Made by a program: the position numbers and the translations under genes. Of a stretch of DNA of 64,000 nt, positions 31,854 through 42,130 are shown one piece after another. Position 1 is the first letter of the stretch. Each line of letters begins with the position of its first letter. The stretch is from the NCBI RefSeq assembly GCF_905220565.1, contig NC_059419.1, forward strand, positions 3,410,001 to 3,474,000, written 5' to 3'. The notes beneath the pieces are model-generated. The model was not told the DNA's origin and made no database searches. It saw only the letters and a list, made by a program, of their open reading frames with translations. This DNA comes from Melitaea cinxia. Its lineage: Eukaryota > Arthropoda > Insecta > Lepidoptera > Nymphalidae.

Positions 31854-32903
31854 TTATTCATCAACATAATCTCCTCCAAGAGCGATACAGTCCCTCCAAC
31901 GCTTTTCTAACTTTTCTATCCCATGTGTGTAGAACGATTTGTCTTTGGCTTCAAAATAAGCCTCCGTTGCTGCGATAACTTCACTATTTGAGTCAAATTT
32001 CTTACCCTGAAGCATTTTTTTGAGGTCTGCAAACAGCCAGTAATCGCTGGGGGCCAAGTCTGGTGAATAAGGGGAATGAGGAAGTAATTCGAAGCCCAAT
32101 TCGTTAATTTTGGCCATCGTTCTCACGGACTTGTGACAAGGCGCGTTGTCCTGGTGAAACACCACTTTCTTTTTGTTCATGTGAGGCCGTTTACCCGCAA
32201 TTTCGTACTTCAATCGCTCCAATAAGCACATGTAATAGTCACTATTTATATTTTGCCCCTTTTCAAGATAGTCGATGAAAAGTATTTCATGCGCATCCCA
32301 AAATATAGACGCCATAACCTTACCGGCCGATTTCTGAGTCTTTGGACGCTTCGGGCGGCTTTCACCAGCCGCTCTCCACTCCGCTGCCTGCCGATTGGAT
32401 TCCGGAGTGAAATGGTATATCCAGGTTTCATCCATTGTTACATACCGACGTAAAACATCCTTTTCATTATGATTCATCAGCGTCAAATATCGCTCTGAAT
32501 CATTGATACGTTGTTCCTTTTGATTAGTTGTAAGCAAACGCGGCACCCACTTAGAAAAAAGCTTTTTCATGGCCAAATTTTTATGTAAAATAGTGAAAAC
32601 ACTACCAGCTGAAATCTTCACTATCTCGGCTATCTCTCGCACTTTTACCTTCCGATCTTCCAATACGATTTTGAGGACTTGGTTAATATTTTGTTGAGTC
32701 ACTGCTTCATTTGGACGACCTGAGCGTTCCCCATCATTGGTGTCCATGCGACCGCGTTTGAAGTCGGCATACCACCGACAAATGGTTGCTTTAGAGGGCG
32801 CTGATCCTGCATAACATTTTATAAGCCATTGCTGTGCTTCAACGGTATTTTTTCCCATTAAAAAACAATGTTTTATCAAAACGCGAAACTCGTTTTTTTC
32901 CAT
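31854..32903 (-). CDS. mariner-family transposase, intact
   Basis: 349 codons with no stop or frameshift. The protein would cut the element out of DNA and paste it at TA sites in the nucleus. The N-terminal half (residues about 1-110) has the paired helix-turn-helix layout of mariner: RVLIKHCFLMGKN then ATICRWYADFKRGR, the linker GERSGRPNEAV, and VREIAEIVKISAGSVFTIL. KWVPRLLT (118-125) stands where mariners carry WVPHEL. The catalytic triad is complete: D158 in MDETW, D252 in HQDNAPCH and D287 in PDLAPSDYWLF, with exactly 34 residues between the last two (D,D34D). The start at 32903 is the only Met before MEKNEFRVLI and gives normal family length. Codon use is visibly less AT-rich than flanking DNA, as expected of a recently arrived element. 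It lies in its own element with intact inverted repeats, so activity is possible but unproven. Confidence 0.93.
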   Translation of the reverse strand: MEKNEFRVLIKHCFLMGKNTVEAQQWLIKCYAGSAPSKATICRWYADFKRGRMDTNDGERSGRPNEAVTQQNINQVLKIVLEDRKVKVREIAEIVKISAGSVFTILHKNLAMKKLFSKWVPRLLTTNQKEQRINDSERYLTLMNHNEKDVLRRYVTMDETWIYHFTPESNRQAAEWRAAGESRPKRPKTQKSAGKVMASIFWDAHEILFIDYLEKGQNINSDYYMCLLERLKYEIAGKRPHMNKKKVVFHQDNAPCHKSVRTMAKINELGFELLPHSPYSPDLAPSDYWLFADLKKMLQGKKFDSNSEVIAATEAYFEAKDKSFYTHGIEKLEKRWRDCIALGGDYVDE

Positions 32904-33054
32904 TGTATCGAAATTACAACCGTAGCGTCACTTAAATGTTTCAAAATCAATAATTTTATTGTTCCATTTTTAAAAATTTGACACATATTCTTGTATTGAT
33001 AGCCAGTACTTTTTAAAAATCAAAAGAGTTTTTAATATATGCGCCATTTCCAGG

Positions 33055-33076
33055 TTAGTCTCGGGACTTATTGAAC
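33055..33076 (-). repeat. mariner terminal inverted repeat (5' end of gene)
   Basis: Inverse copy of 31797-31818, about 150 bases upstream of the transposase start. Confidence 0.9.
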
Positions 33077-33316
33077 GATCTAGTATAATAACTGAATCCA
33101 GCATTAATCCCATATGTATTTAAGTTAACATAATCGAGTTAATCTTTGGCTTATCAAATTGAAGTTCAAACTGGCGCTAACCCATGGGACAACTAAACAA
33201 TGAAATTATGTGTTATTCAATTTACGTCACAGACATACCCTCGTCATTAGTGTATACGTAATGTGTACAAAATTATGTACAAACTCATCAATACATAAAA
33301 TGCTAGCGGTAGCTAA

Positions 33317-33510
33317 GCTAGTTAGAATCTTACGGTTTTACCCGCGTAAATTTATACCGTTCGGGAGTTGGGTATAAAAAGATAAAATAGTGGCCCATGT
33401 GTAATTAAATTACCAGCTTTTTGTATTCACAAGTCTTATCAAAATTTGTTCAGCCGTCCTAGCAAGAAAAATAGTAATATTTCAATGCTGAATCACAATC
33501 CCAAATCATT
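33317..33510 (+). mobile_element. Decayed CTAGC-type short element
   Basis: GCTAGTTAGAATCTTACGG, TTTTACCCGCGTAAATTTAT and 'aaaatttgttcagccgtcct' follow the order of the short lepidopteran elements. Ends are unclear. Confidence 0.4.
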
Positions 33511-34157
33511 ATGCCAAAAATAAACCAACCATGTATTAACCATGTATAGATTATGATTTTTTATTACCTAAATAACAGAAAATAATGATAGTTATTTGCA
33601 AGTTCACAAATTAGATGCTAATTAAAAATAATGAAAATGTTAAATTTCATCAATAACGATTCCTTATCTAATATAACATAATTATTATATAAATTCTAGT
33701 AAACACATCCAATTTTCTGTAAACGCATACATATATCAAGATTTCAGAGTAAGCATCGCTCTAGTTACAGGGTTCCTTTGAAATTTAAATCCGAACTCAT
33801 GCATTGAAACCCTACTTAGACTGATATCACTCACGAGCGGAGAGATGAGAGAATAATATAATGGTTATCCAATGACAATGTATAAAATTCATGTAACTTC
33901 AAATATACAAGTAAATAATTGTATTGAACCCGACATTAATTCACATCGACAAGTAATAACGTGGAAATTGTGACAAAAACACTCAAATACACTTTAGTAG
34001 AAGTAACGGAGATAATCGTAGTACTTGTCAGATGTCGACCAAATTATTTATTTTTTATTATTATTTCGGTAAAATCGGATAATACTATTCATGTTTTATC
34101 AATATGTAATTCGTATTTAGGTATAATTTCCAGGAAACACGATTTACTAAAAATATC
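33511..34157. other. AT-rich non-coding stretch
   Basis: No gene or recognised repeat. Confidence 0.45.
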
Positions 34158-34872
34158 GAGCTATGCCCCGACTAGAAATAAGGTCAGGCTCAACCAGATC
34201 ATGTATCTGGACCGGATGAGGATACAATGACGCATGCCGGATCCGTCAAGCTCTATCAAAACCAGGTCCGGTCCAGATTAGGATAACCTGACGTAAAATA
34301 TAATCAAGTATGGTAAGGCATACTGGATCAGAACCCGGTCCGGTCCAGATCAGGATAACCTGAAAGAAATTACGCGAACTGAGCCTGAATCGCGCTATTA
34401 ATGTTTTTAAGCGCACTTAGTATATATACAGTTATCAGGACAGCAGGAAGTCCATTTCTACACAGTGGAGCAGTCGCAATAGGAAATAGTTAATTAGTAG
34501 TTAATTATTAGAAGTTAATAAATTAAATTTAATTAATAATAATAATTAATTAATAACATAAAAATAAATAAAAATAATTAATACTTAAAGTAAAAACATA
34601 AATAAATAATAATAAATATCATGATAATTATGTTAAGTAACATTTATAATATCAATTCGCTTTTTTTTTGCTAAACAATTTTTTCAAGAATATAAATACA
34701 TTCGTGTTTTTTAAAAGGACCGGACCGAACCGGCTGATTAGGATGAGATGAGATTTCCTGATCGGGCTCAGATCCAGACCAATCATCTGCGTTACATGCC
34801 TTATCTAGTCCTGGTCAGGCATGCCTGGTCCGGTTCTTCTAAGGAAGATGAAAAAAATTCTACTCGGGGCTC
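34158..34872. mobile_element. Unclassified element with GGTCCGGTCC subterminal repeats
   Basis: Imperfect terminal inverted repeats (GCCCCGACTAGAA 34165-34177; its inverse TTCTACTCGGGGC 34858-34870, one mismatch) enclose 0.7 kb without coding capacity. GGTCCGGTCC occurs at 34265-34274 and 34337-34346, inside a 27-base block repeated 72 bases apart with one difference. Its inverse GGACCGGACC is at 34717-34726, and TGGTCCGGTTC follows at 34826-34836. The centre is AT-rich, with TATATATACA at 34421-34430. This resembles a non-autonomous DNA transposon with subterminal binding sites. I found no target duplication and cannot name the family. Confidence 0.5.
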
Positions 34873-34875
34873 GGT

Positions 34876-35765
34876 CACTCACGTACTATAATAATAAACG
34901 CTTATCAAAGTTTTCTGATTTTTTATTCACCAGGCATACTGAATATCATAAGATACTCTTGTTCAAATTAACACACAATCTGTCACTTCTTATATTATGA
35001 GAATGTCGTATTTTATCTGATTTATAAAACATATATTTCAAACCTACTTGCTTCCACTGTTTCTCTACACAAACACCTTAGGACATTTTTTTCACCCACT
35101 GTTGTATTTATTACGTAATATTCAGCTGGTGATTTGTAAAAAAATAAAAAATAAAATGAGTATCACTTAAAAATAGCGTCACAAATGGATTAAAATGAAG
35201 ACGTTACTTTACATATGAAACGTCGTTCAAATTTAAATAATAGAATTCCACTTCTATCGAATTATGCCATCTGTCTTAGTAACAACTCCGTCCCCAGCCA
35301 CGTATTAGAAGTCTCCCCAACAATAGGTACTGCTTATATGCATGTACCTATAATATGCGTAATATAAATAAGTCAGAACCTTTAAAACCTTGCATATCTA
35401 GACTATAATTAAAGCTTGGTTGATCACATTAATCTCTGTTCGAATTGAAAAAACAAATTTTTGTCAGTTTCGACACGCATCTGGAATTTACACCTTATTT
35501 TATTTATTATCTCTTTTTCGAACTAGATATTGCGCGGTAGAATGTCAATCTAATCGTCACTGTTTCGCACGATTGCACTCTCCATATTTTTAAAGTAGAA
35601 AAAATATTGTTATTGTGTATTTATCGAGGAGAGCTATAGTAGCGAAATATCAACGCAAAATGTCACAAAAATTGGGGGAAATTTACTTCATTTAATTGAA
35701 ACAGGCTGCTTCTAATAGAACACTCCTCGACTATATCCTAATTTTTATATATTTTTTTGTTACAG
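34876..35765. other. AT-rich non-coding stretch
   Basis: No gene or recognised repeat. Confidence 0.45.
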
Positions 35766-35811
35766 GTCAGTATTTATTACTTATGTATCGCAAAAGTGAC
35801 ACAGCATATTC
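35766..35811 (+). other. Candidate microexon / recursive splice exon, 46 nt
   Basis: Acceptor TTTTTTTGTTACAG (ending 35765) is followed at once by GTCAGT. 46 bases later comes a consensus donor GTAAGT (35812). One frame across it reads QYLLLMYRKSDTAYS. The layout fits either a tiny exon or a recursive splice site with its associated exon. I do not recognise the peptide. Confidence 0.3.
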
Positions 35812-36495
35812 GTAAGTTTTTTTCTTTTAATTTTAATGTAAGATTAGTACAATTCGCTGTGTCCCCAGCAAAATGATCTAACCCTAACATATGTCCGACC
35901 ACATGTCCTAGATTTGCATTTGACACAGTTCTATTGACTTTGCACTATTTATTCGTTGTGCTCATTTGTATTCACTTTTATTATAAAATAAATACGAATT
36001 TTAATTAACAATTATGTGTCTCTTGAAACGAAATATTTAACTTTAATTAGTGAAGCGTATTAATTATTTAATTTAATACCGACCTTTGATGTTACGTTTG
36101 GTACAAAAAATAATACCTTTAAGTTCTTTTATTTTGTTGTTTGTTATTGTTAATTACTTACAGTGGTAATAAATGAACTGAGGGATTAACTTTAGTATTA
36201 TTCTTTGGTGCCTTAAAAAAATTAGTAAAATATTAATGTATATTTTAATGGCATTGGATTTTTTTAAAGTTAACCGGTGACTCCATTGTTTGAAGCAGCG
36301 AAGATGTTTTGTACTTTTAAATTTAAATAATATGTAAGAATAAGAACTAGTTGTTGATCTGTCAATTGTGATGAAGGACTTTTGAGACTTGTATTTTTCT
36401 TTTCTTTAAAAAAATTGAAAACAAAAGTTATTTTTACTTAATGAATCTTCTCTTGTTTGATTAAAATAGCTCACTTCATTAAGTAATCACATACT
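35812..36495. other. AT-rich non-coding stretch
   Basis: No gene or recognised repeat. Confidence 0.45.
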
Positions 36496-36506
36496 ATTTA
36501 AAACTT

Positions 36507-36842
36507 CACTCATCATCATCATCATCACTTCAGCCTAATACAGTCCACTGCTGGATGCAGGCCTCCACAATTTCGTGCCAAAAATGGCGTGTGTTTGCCC
36601 ATAGTCACCACGCTGGGCAGGCGGGTTGGTGACCGCAGGGCTGGCTTTGTCGCACCGAAGTCGCTGCTGCCCGTCTTCGGCCTATGTATTTCAAAGCCAG
36701 CAGTTCGATGGTTATCCCGTCATCGGTCGGCCTTTTAAGTTCCAAGGTGGTAGTGGAACTGTGTTATCCCTTAGTCGCCTCTTACGACACCCACGGGAAG
36801 AGAGGGGGTGGCTATTTTCTTACAGCCGTAACCACACAGCAG
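36507..36842 (-). mobile_element. RTE LINE 3' end, clean insertion
   Basis: A 336-base insert is flanked by identical 11-mers ATTTAAAACTT (36496-36506, 36843-36853). On the minus strand it starts CTGCTGTGTGGTTACGGC, runs through CGTGGGTGTCGTAAGAGGCG, AACACAGTTCCACTACC and GACGGGCAGCAGCG, to GTCCAGCAG-type codons. It ends in a (GATGAT)n tail, the trinucleotide-repeat tail expected of RTE elements. 5' truncated. The plus-strand 122-codon frame over it is antisense noise. Confidence 0.85.
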
Positions 36843-37074
36843 ATTTAAAACTTAATATTATGAAATCATTATATAGTATAAAACAAAGTCGCTTTCCGAT
36901 GTCTGTATGCTTAGATCTTTTAAACTACGCAACGGATTTTAATGCGCTTTTCTTTAGTAATAGAGTAATTCCAGAGGAAGGTTTATATGTATAATACATG
37001 CATAATATAGTAGAGGAACACTGATAGTTTTTTAACCGTGCGGTGCCGGGCGGATCGCTAGTCTATACAAATAA

Positions 37075-37377
37075 ATAATATTGGAGTGTCTGTTTGTAAT
37101 ATTAAATTACCCACTTTTTACTAAATGCATATGGATGTATACACGGTACATATACCAAAATAACATTTTTTTAAATGCTTGTCCATCTGTCTGTCTGTCA
37201 GTCTGTCTGTCTGTTTGTTCCGGCTAATCTTTAAAACGGCTGGACCAATTTTGAAGAATTAAGGACCAAAATTGAAGGAGTAACTTAGACTACTTTTATT
37301 TTAGAAATTTATTTATTTTATACCTCTTTTTCCTAAATCTTATTTTATAACTAATTTTTTTGCTAAATTCCACGCGA
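37075..37377 (-). mobile_element. CCCGCGACTTCGTCCGCG-family element
   Basis: Reverse complement of 6147-6420: TTGGAGTGTCTGTTTGTAAT at the left, (GTCT)n, TTCCGGCTAATCTTTAAAAC, and TAAATTCCACGCGA at the right, where the terminal part of the end is lost. Confidence 0.7.
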
Positions 37378-37380
37378 CCT

Positions 37381-37574
37381 CATATATAAATCTCGTGTCA
37401 CAATGTTTGTCCTCAATGGACTCCTAAACTACTTAACCGATTTTAGTCAAATTTGCACACCGTGTGCAGTTTGATCCAACTTAAAAGATAGGCTATATTT
37501 TATTTTGATATATTATGTTATTATTATATTTCAGAAAAAAATAAGGTGATACGAAGTTCGCCAGGTCAGCTAGT
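37381..37574 (-). mobile_element. GGCGAACTT-end short element
   Basis: Reverse of the copy at 31481: ATATAAATCTCGTGTCAC, 'caccgtgtgcagtttgatcc', and CGAAGTTCGCCAGGTCAGCT then AGT. It directly abuts the preceding element. Confidence 0.75.
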
Positions 37575-37821
37575 GTACATATATAAATTGTATAGGATGT
37601 TTTCAAACTATATTGGCAACTCCGATAACTGATAAATAAACAAATGTCTCAACTCTCACGTTTAACGATTGTATTGGTTAAACATCCAGTATCAGAGTTT
37701 TAAAAAACAAAAATAACGTACAAAAATTTCTATTCCTCGTATCGTATTTGTCATGAACGGGAATTGAACTTGAGACCGTTGCTATGGCAGTATGTATTTA
37801 GAAAATGTAATACATTACTAA
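37575..37821. other. AT-rich stretch with SINE head remnant
   Basis: ATGAACGGGAATTGAAC near 37753 resembles a reverse SINE B-box. Nothing else is recognised. Confidence 0.35.
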
Positions 37822-37931
37822 ACTAGCCCGTTGGCGCAGTTTGTAGTGCCCTGCTTTCTGTTTTGCGGGTTGCGGGTTCGATTCCCGCCTGAGTTTAGGT
37901 GTAATATGTGTATTTATATATTTATATATGT
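37822..37931 (+). mobile_element. tRNA-SINE B, 5' part of split copy
   Basis: Head CTAGCCCGTTGGCGCAG, B box GGGTTCGATTCCCGCC and GTTTAGGTGTAATATGTG as in 5613. The body breaks off at TATATATGTA and resumes at 38428. Confidence 0.8.
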
Positions 37932-38427
37932 ACTTGCTGCCCGGAAAGACTTCTTTCTGTCAAAAGTTAACAGTAAAGTTTTTTTTTGTTTTAAAAACTT
38001 CCGTGGGCGTTGAGGAACATCAACTCAGCTTATTGCAGTCCACTGCTGGATATAGGCCTCCCCAAGTTCGCGCCAAACATCCCGGTTTTCCGCAATCCTC
38101 ATCCAGCCTACACCAGCAATCTTATGTAGATCGTCGGTCCAACGGGCCGGAGGACGTCCCACACTTCGTTTGCCAAGACGCGGTCTCCACTCCGACGACC
38201 ATCGGTCCTGCGACACAGATGGCCAGCCCACTGCCACTTCAACTTGCTAATTCTGTGGGCTATGTCGGTTACTTTCGTTCTCTCGCGGATAGTCTCATTT
38301 CTAATCCTATCTTTGAGAGAGACCCCAAGCATAGTTAAGGAACATACAAAAAAATTAATTAACCGAATTCGTCGAGCCATTCTCGAGTTATGCGCTCAGC
38401 ACCATTCATTTTTATTTATATAGATTA
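37932..38427 (+). mobile_element. CTTGCTGCCCGG-start element inside SINE B
   Basis: It starts ACTTGCTGCCCGGAAAGAC and ends CATTTTTATTTATATAGATTA. Itself interrupted: AGGAACAT at 38013-38020 is repeated at 38338-38345 around an RTE fragment. Its own flow (CGTTGAGGAACAT then ACAAAAAAATTAATTAACCG) is restored when the insert is left out. Confidence 0.7.
38021..38337 (-). mobile_element. RTE LINE, reverse transcriptase C-terminus and 3' end
   Basis: Minus-strand translation gives RDRIRNETIRERTKVTDIAH then KLKWQWAGH in one frame (about 38330-38200). It continues as GRPPARWTDDL, IAGVGWMRIAENRDVWRELG and AYIQQW in another, so there is a frameshift near 38200-38230. These are the conserved codons following the reverse transcriptase of RTE/BovB-type LINEs. 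It is flanked by the 8-base duplication AGGAACAT. 5' truncated and not functional. Confidence 0.85.
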
Positions 38428-38560
38428 TTTCTATGTATTTTTATCAAAAATTTTTTTTAGCTTTATCAGTCGCTTGTTACCTATAAAACACAAGCATTAA
38501 GTCCTTAGGAACAGACGACCGTGTTATAAGATATTTATTTATTTATTATTATTATTATAT
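38428..38560 (+). mobile_element. tRNA-SINE B, 3' part of split copy
   Basis: ATTTCTATGTATTTTTATC, CAGTCGCTTGTTACCTATAA, CACAAGCATTAAGTCC and GGAACAGACGACCGTG, then the AT tail. This continues the copy begun at 37822. Confidence 0.75.
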
Positions 38561-40482
38561 TTAGTAAGAAGTGAACATTTGATCTCCTTGATCATCTACA
38601 AACATTGTAATTTTTGTATGGAAATATATCAAACATCCTTACATCCATCCATCCATTTAGCGTCTCAAACATTTGTGTGAATTATTCACATTTAGGTGTG
38701 TATGGATTTTAATTAAAGCAGTCTAGTACCGTTGTTATTAAAGTGTTTTAAATTGTATTATTAATTTATTTTCAATTCTACTTCGCCTCAGGTTCATTTC
38801 GCTACGGATTTCAAAGGACCAAAGGAATTGTCTTAGGGCTTGTGCTTCGTCGAGATAAAACAAATACGTTGCAAAGGGAATTTTTAATTTGCGTTAGCTT
38901 TAGTACGTTCGAGTAAGTTAGTGAGTAATAATATTAATAAGTTTTAGGTACCTAGTCTGTTGGAGACTGAGATTAAAATTACTATGTTTTAAATTAATGT
39001 TAAATTTACTAAGGTTCGAAAGTTTTAAAAGCGATTTAAGCGCTTGGAATAAAAACCTTCACTTGTTTCACAATTTTTAAGTATCTTAGTAGGTAAGTAC
39101 ATTTTTAACTAACACTGCTTAATATACGTAGTTCAACTGAACAGTTCAAATATATTGTTTTTTATATTTATTAGTTAGAGATTAAATTTTATCCATAATA
39201 TTTATATATTTTACTTGCACTATAACATTTATTTAAAAATGTTCTTTTTCGTAGTCGGTAGAATACGAGCGAGAAATGTACCGTTCTGAAACACCCCACG
39301 AACCTTTCATTAGTCAATGATTTAAATATCAAAAGAATACATTTTCAACTCGATTCTCATTTATTATGTGTAGACAGTTTTATATATATATTTTTATTAC
39401 AATCGCTTATACTGTTTCACGCTTTACCGTGCAAAAGATTTGCTTTTTGTTAAAGGATGGAATTTATTTTTTGATTTATTCTTATAAAAGTCTAGGTATA
39501 ATTTGTACAAAGTGTGAAATAGTGGAATGTATAATGCAGTGTTATTTGTGTAAAATTTTTGTTTTCTTGCTGAGACTGTTGTGTGTAAACTTGAGTTGTT
39601 TTGAAGTTTTAAGACACTTCTTTTTTTGAAAATATTTTTGGAACTAAGTGGATATGTATTTAGTTTTAGTTAAAATTTCGATAAAACGTTGAAATAATCG
39701 TCTTTTGTCAAGTAATTAAAAGGCGTGGAAACGGCACTAAACCTTCGTTAAGTGACGTGAAAATTGTATGATATATATTTAAAATTGTCAACAAAAAGGA
39801 TATGACTGAAATAATTTAGTGGAGATTCGGAAATCGTCAAAGATAGATTTTTTCTTGGCACACAGCTAAAAATCATATGAAATGATTTTAAAAGTATACT
39901 GGAAAAAAAATCGGCCTTTTAAAACTTTTTCATGCCCCAAATCTCAGACACTCTCTACCCCAGATACCTTAAAGTTACGGTAAAAATGACAGTCTTTTAA
40001 AGTTACGTCGAATTTCGTCACGTTTTTTATGAAAGGACCATTAGCCGGTGACTCCGCGAAATTGTCGCTAACAAATGATGCGGAAAAAATGTACCGTCTT
40101 CCATCTCAACGAAATGACCTGTCTCTTACGGTGCTATTTCGTTATTCTGTTTTGTTTCGAAAGAACTGTGTATCGCTGTTTTACGCTTCTTGCGTAGCTT
40201 TCGATTTTATTTCTAAATATTTTGTAACCCTTTATATCCCTGAACACAGTTGTATTTCTGTAAGTGAAAGATTCATTAAAGTCGACAAATTGACTCATTT
40301 TAGTTCTCAAAGGATATTCTTAGTAACTCGTAGTAAATTATTTTAGTTAGGTAAGAAGTTCTAAGTCATAATAAGATAAAATAGCATAAGTCGTAATACA
40401 AGGTAATGAATAACTTTACATACAATTAGTCAAAATTTAATGAAATATGAAAACACAATAATTAGGGTAGAAATATAATTAA
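38561..40482. other. Long repeat-poor AT-rich stretch
   Basis: No gene recognised. At 40029-40346 a 105-codon plus frame starts MKGPLAGDSAKLSL. Its first third is less AT-rich than its surroundings, but I see no family motif; it may be a repeat I do not know. Confidence 0.4.
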
Positions 40483-40580
40483 AATAAAATAAAAAGTATT
40501 CCATGCCCCACTACAGCGTTAACTAATATGAATAAAATAAAACAAAAAGTATTCCACGCTCCACTACAGCGTTAACTAGT
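40483..40580. repeat. ~50-bp direct tandem duplication
   Basis: AATAAAATAAAA(..)AAGTATTCCA and CCACTACAGCGTTAACTA occur twice in tandem (40483-40530, 40531-40580). The copies differ by a few bases, including CATGCC versus CACGCT. Confidence 0.8.
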
Positions 40581-40582
40581 CA

Positions 40583-41916
40583 CTGATATAATTTCACTAT
40601 GTTCCATCATGAACTGTTCGCGAGTGTACTTGTGCCCCGAGTCAGCGCCTCGTAATTGGATACGGGGCTGGAATGAGCGAGTCGGGGCCCGAATGATTGT
40701 TCTGGCTCTTTTTTAATATCAGACCCATTCTTGTGCTCCGTTATTCTACTGGAAGGGAAATATTGGAATTATTAATTGTTTTGTTTCAGAAATATATTTA
40801 AAAATATAGTTAGCTAAAGGAAAATATATTGTTTTAGAAATTATAGGTATAAATGTGTACGATACACTTATAAACATTTCAAAAAATTATTAGTTTGATG
40901 GAAAGAAAGATGAGGTCTTCAGTTTGACATTTCAGAAATTTTAGACATTATTTTTTTTTTATATATTAGGTCGAAATAACTTAAGATCTGGGATTTACAG
41001 AAATCTTTGATCACAAAGTTAATCTTAAACTTGATTACGTCATTTATCTTGTAGGGTAAACGGATGACAATCGCAGACAAACCCACCTACGCAGATAGTT
41101 TTTAATTGAAAAAAAAATTAATTTAAAACAGATCAGCACCACCTTAAGTGTAATTGTTTTGACAAAACAAAAAAATTCAGCTTTATTTTATCAATTTGTT
41201 TTAAAGTGTCAGCTGTACGTTAACTTACACTTACTATTTGAGAATATGTCACAAACTTGAGCAGAAAATATTTCGAGAAACAGAACACGATTTAAAGCCA
41301 GTTTGCTTCATCAAAATTCCGCAAAAATATTTCCGCAATCGCTAGCATTAGTTTCAGTCACATCTAGGATAGATAAAGCTGCGTTTATAACATTTGTGGC
41401 GCCTACACGCGAGCTTTTATTGGTCGTGAGCTTTGGATAGTGGGATTGTAGCAATTCTTGTATTTTGCACTCTATAGCTTCGCTACTTTTATTTTCTTTC
41501 GTTTATTATATCAGAGATAAGAATGTTTTTATACAAGTATCTTCAAATGATACATTGTAGCGTATGATATAGTTTTTTATTGTCCGTTTTCCTCTGTACG
41601 TTTTGTATTGTTTACTTAATCGGCTTAAAGGTGTTCTTGATATTCTTATGTTACAACATTCTTTTATTCTGTTTTGGAATTTATTTATATATTTTATGTA
41701 TTTTTGTTTATATACTTTTGTTTATATTCAACACTTGGAATCAGTTTTTCTGACTAGTACTTGAGACAAGTAGTTGTAAATAATATCAGTATAAAGAAAT
41801 AATATAACTTAATTGGCATATACGTTACACATATTATATCATGACTGAGAATTTTGAACGAGAGACTGTTTTTATATTGCTGTAGTGGAAAATAAGCGTA
41901 AAGTTTTCCTAATAGT
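40583..41916. other. Repeat-poor stretch with a GC-richer island
   Basis: The island at 40600-40740 (GTGCCCCGAGTCAGCGCC, GGATACGGGGCTGG, GAGCGAGTCGGGGCCCG) stands out from the AT-rich background. It has no open frame and no repeat ends that I recognise. No gene otherwise. Confidence 0.4.
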
Positions 41917-42130
41917 AAGAGGTTATATAAGCACGAGAAGCAACACAAGCAAATTGCGGACCCTCCCTCCGCTGTCAATACAGCGCGTTCCCAGGAGCTC
42001 AGACTACCTTACTCACAGGAACATAACCCTACTCTAGTTCTGTTTTAGTTGGCTGGTAATCTTCTGTAAGGTTGAGGTATCAGATACCCTAGTTGATACC
42101 AAGCAAATTAGCTGTTCTGCTGTGTTACTG
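41917..42130 (-). mobile_element. CCGACCTAG-family repeat, truncated
   Basis: Reverse order: ACGAGAAGCAACACAAGC, TCCCAGGAGCTCAGACTACC, CTTACTCACAGGAACA, 'taatcttctgtaaggttgag' and GCTGTTCTGCTGTGTTAC. Confidence 0.6.

Larger units (their letters stand above)
31790..33083 (-). mobile_element. mariner transposon, complete
   Basis: The element is about 1294 bp, the usual mariner size, and is flanked by TA on both sides (31788-31789 and 33084-33085). Terminal inverted repeats share 22 identical bases (31797-31818 and 33055-33076), reading TTCAATAAGTCCCGAGACTA inward from each end. The outermost 8 bases differ between ends, so the exact termini are less certain. One uninterrupted transposase gene fills the interior on the minus strand. 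Nothing inside is interrupted. Confidence 0.9.

Noticed and set aside
34420..34455. LTR promoter (TATA box plus initiator)
   Set aside because: No TG...CA-bounded long terminal repeat pair, primer-binding site or gag/pol sequence was found nearby. The TATA-like word may simply reflect AT richness.
36626..36994. 122-codon plus-strand frame
   Set aside because: It is antisense to an RTE LINE 3' end (36507-36842) and then runs into unrelated flank. Its composition reflects the repeat.
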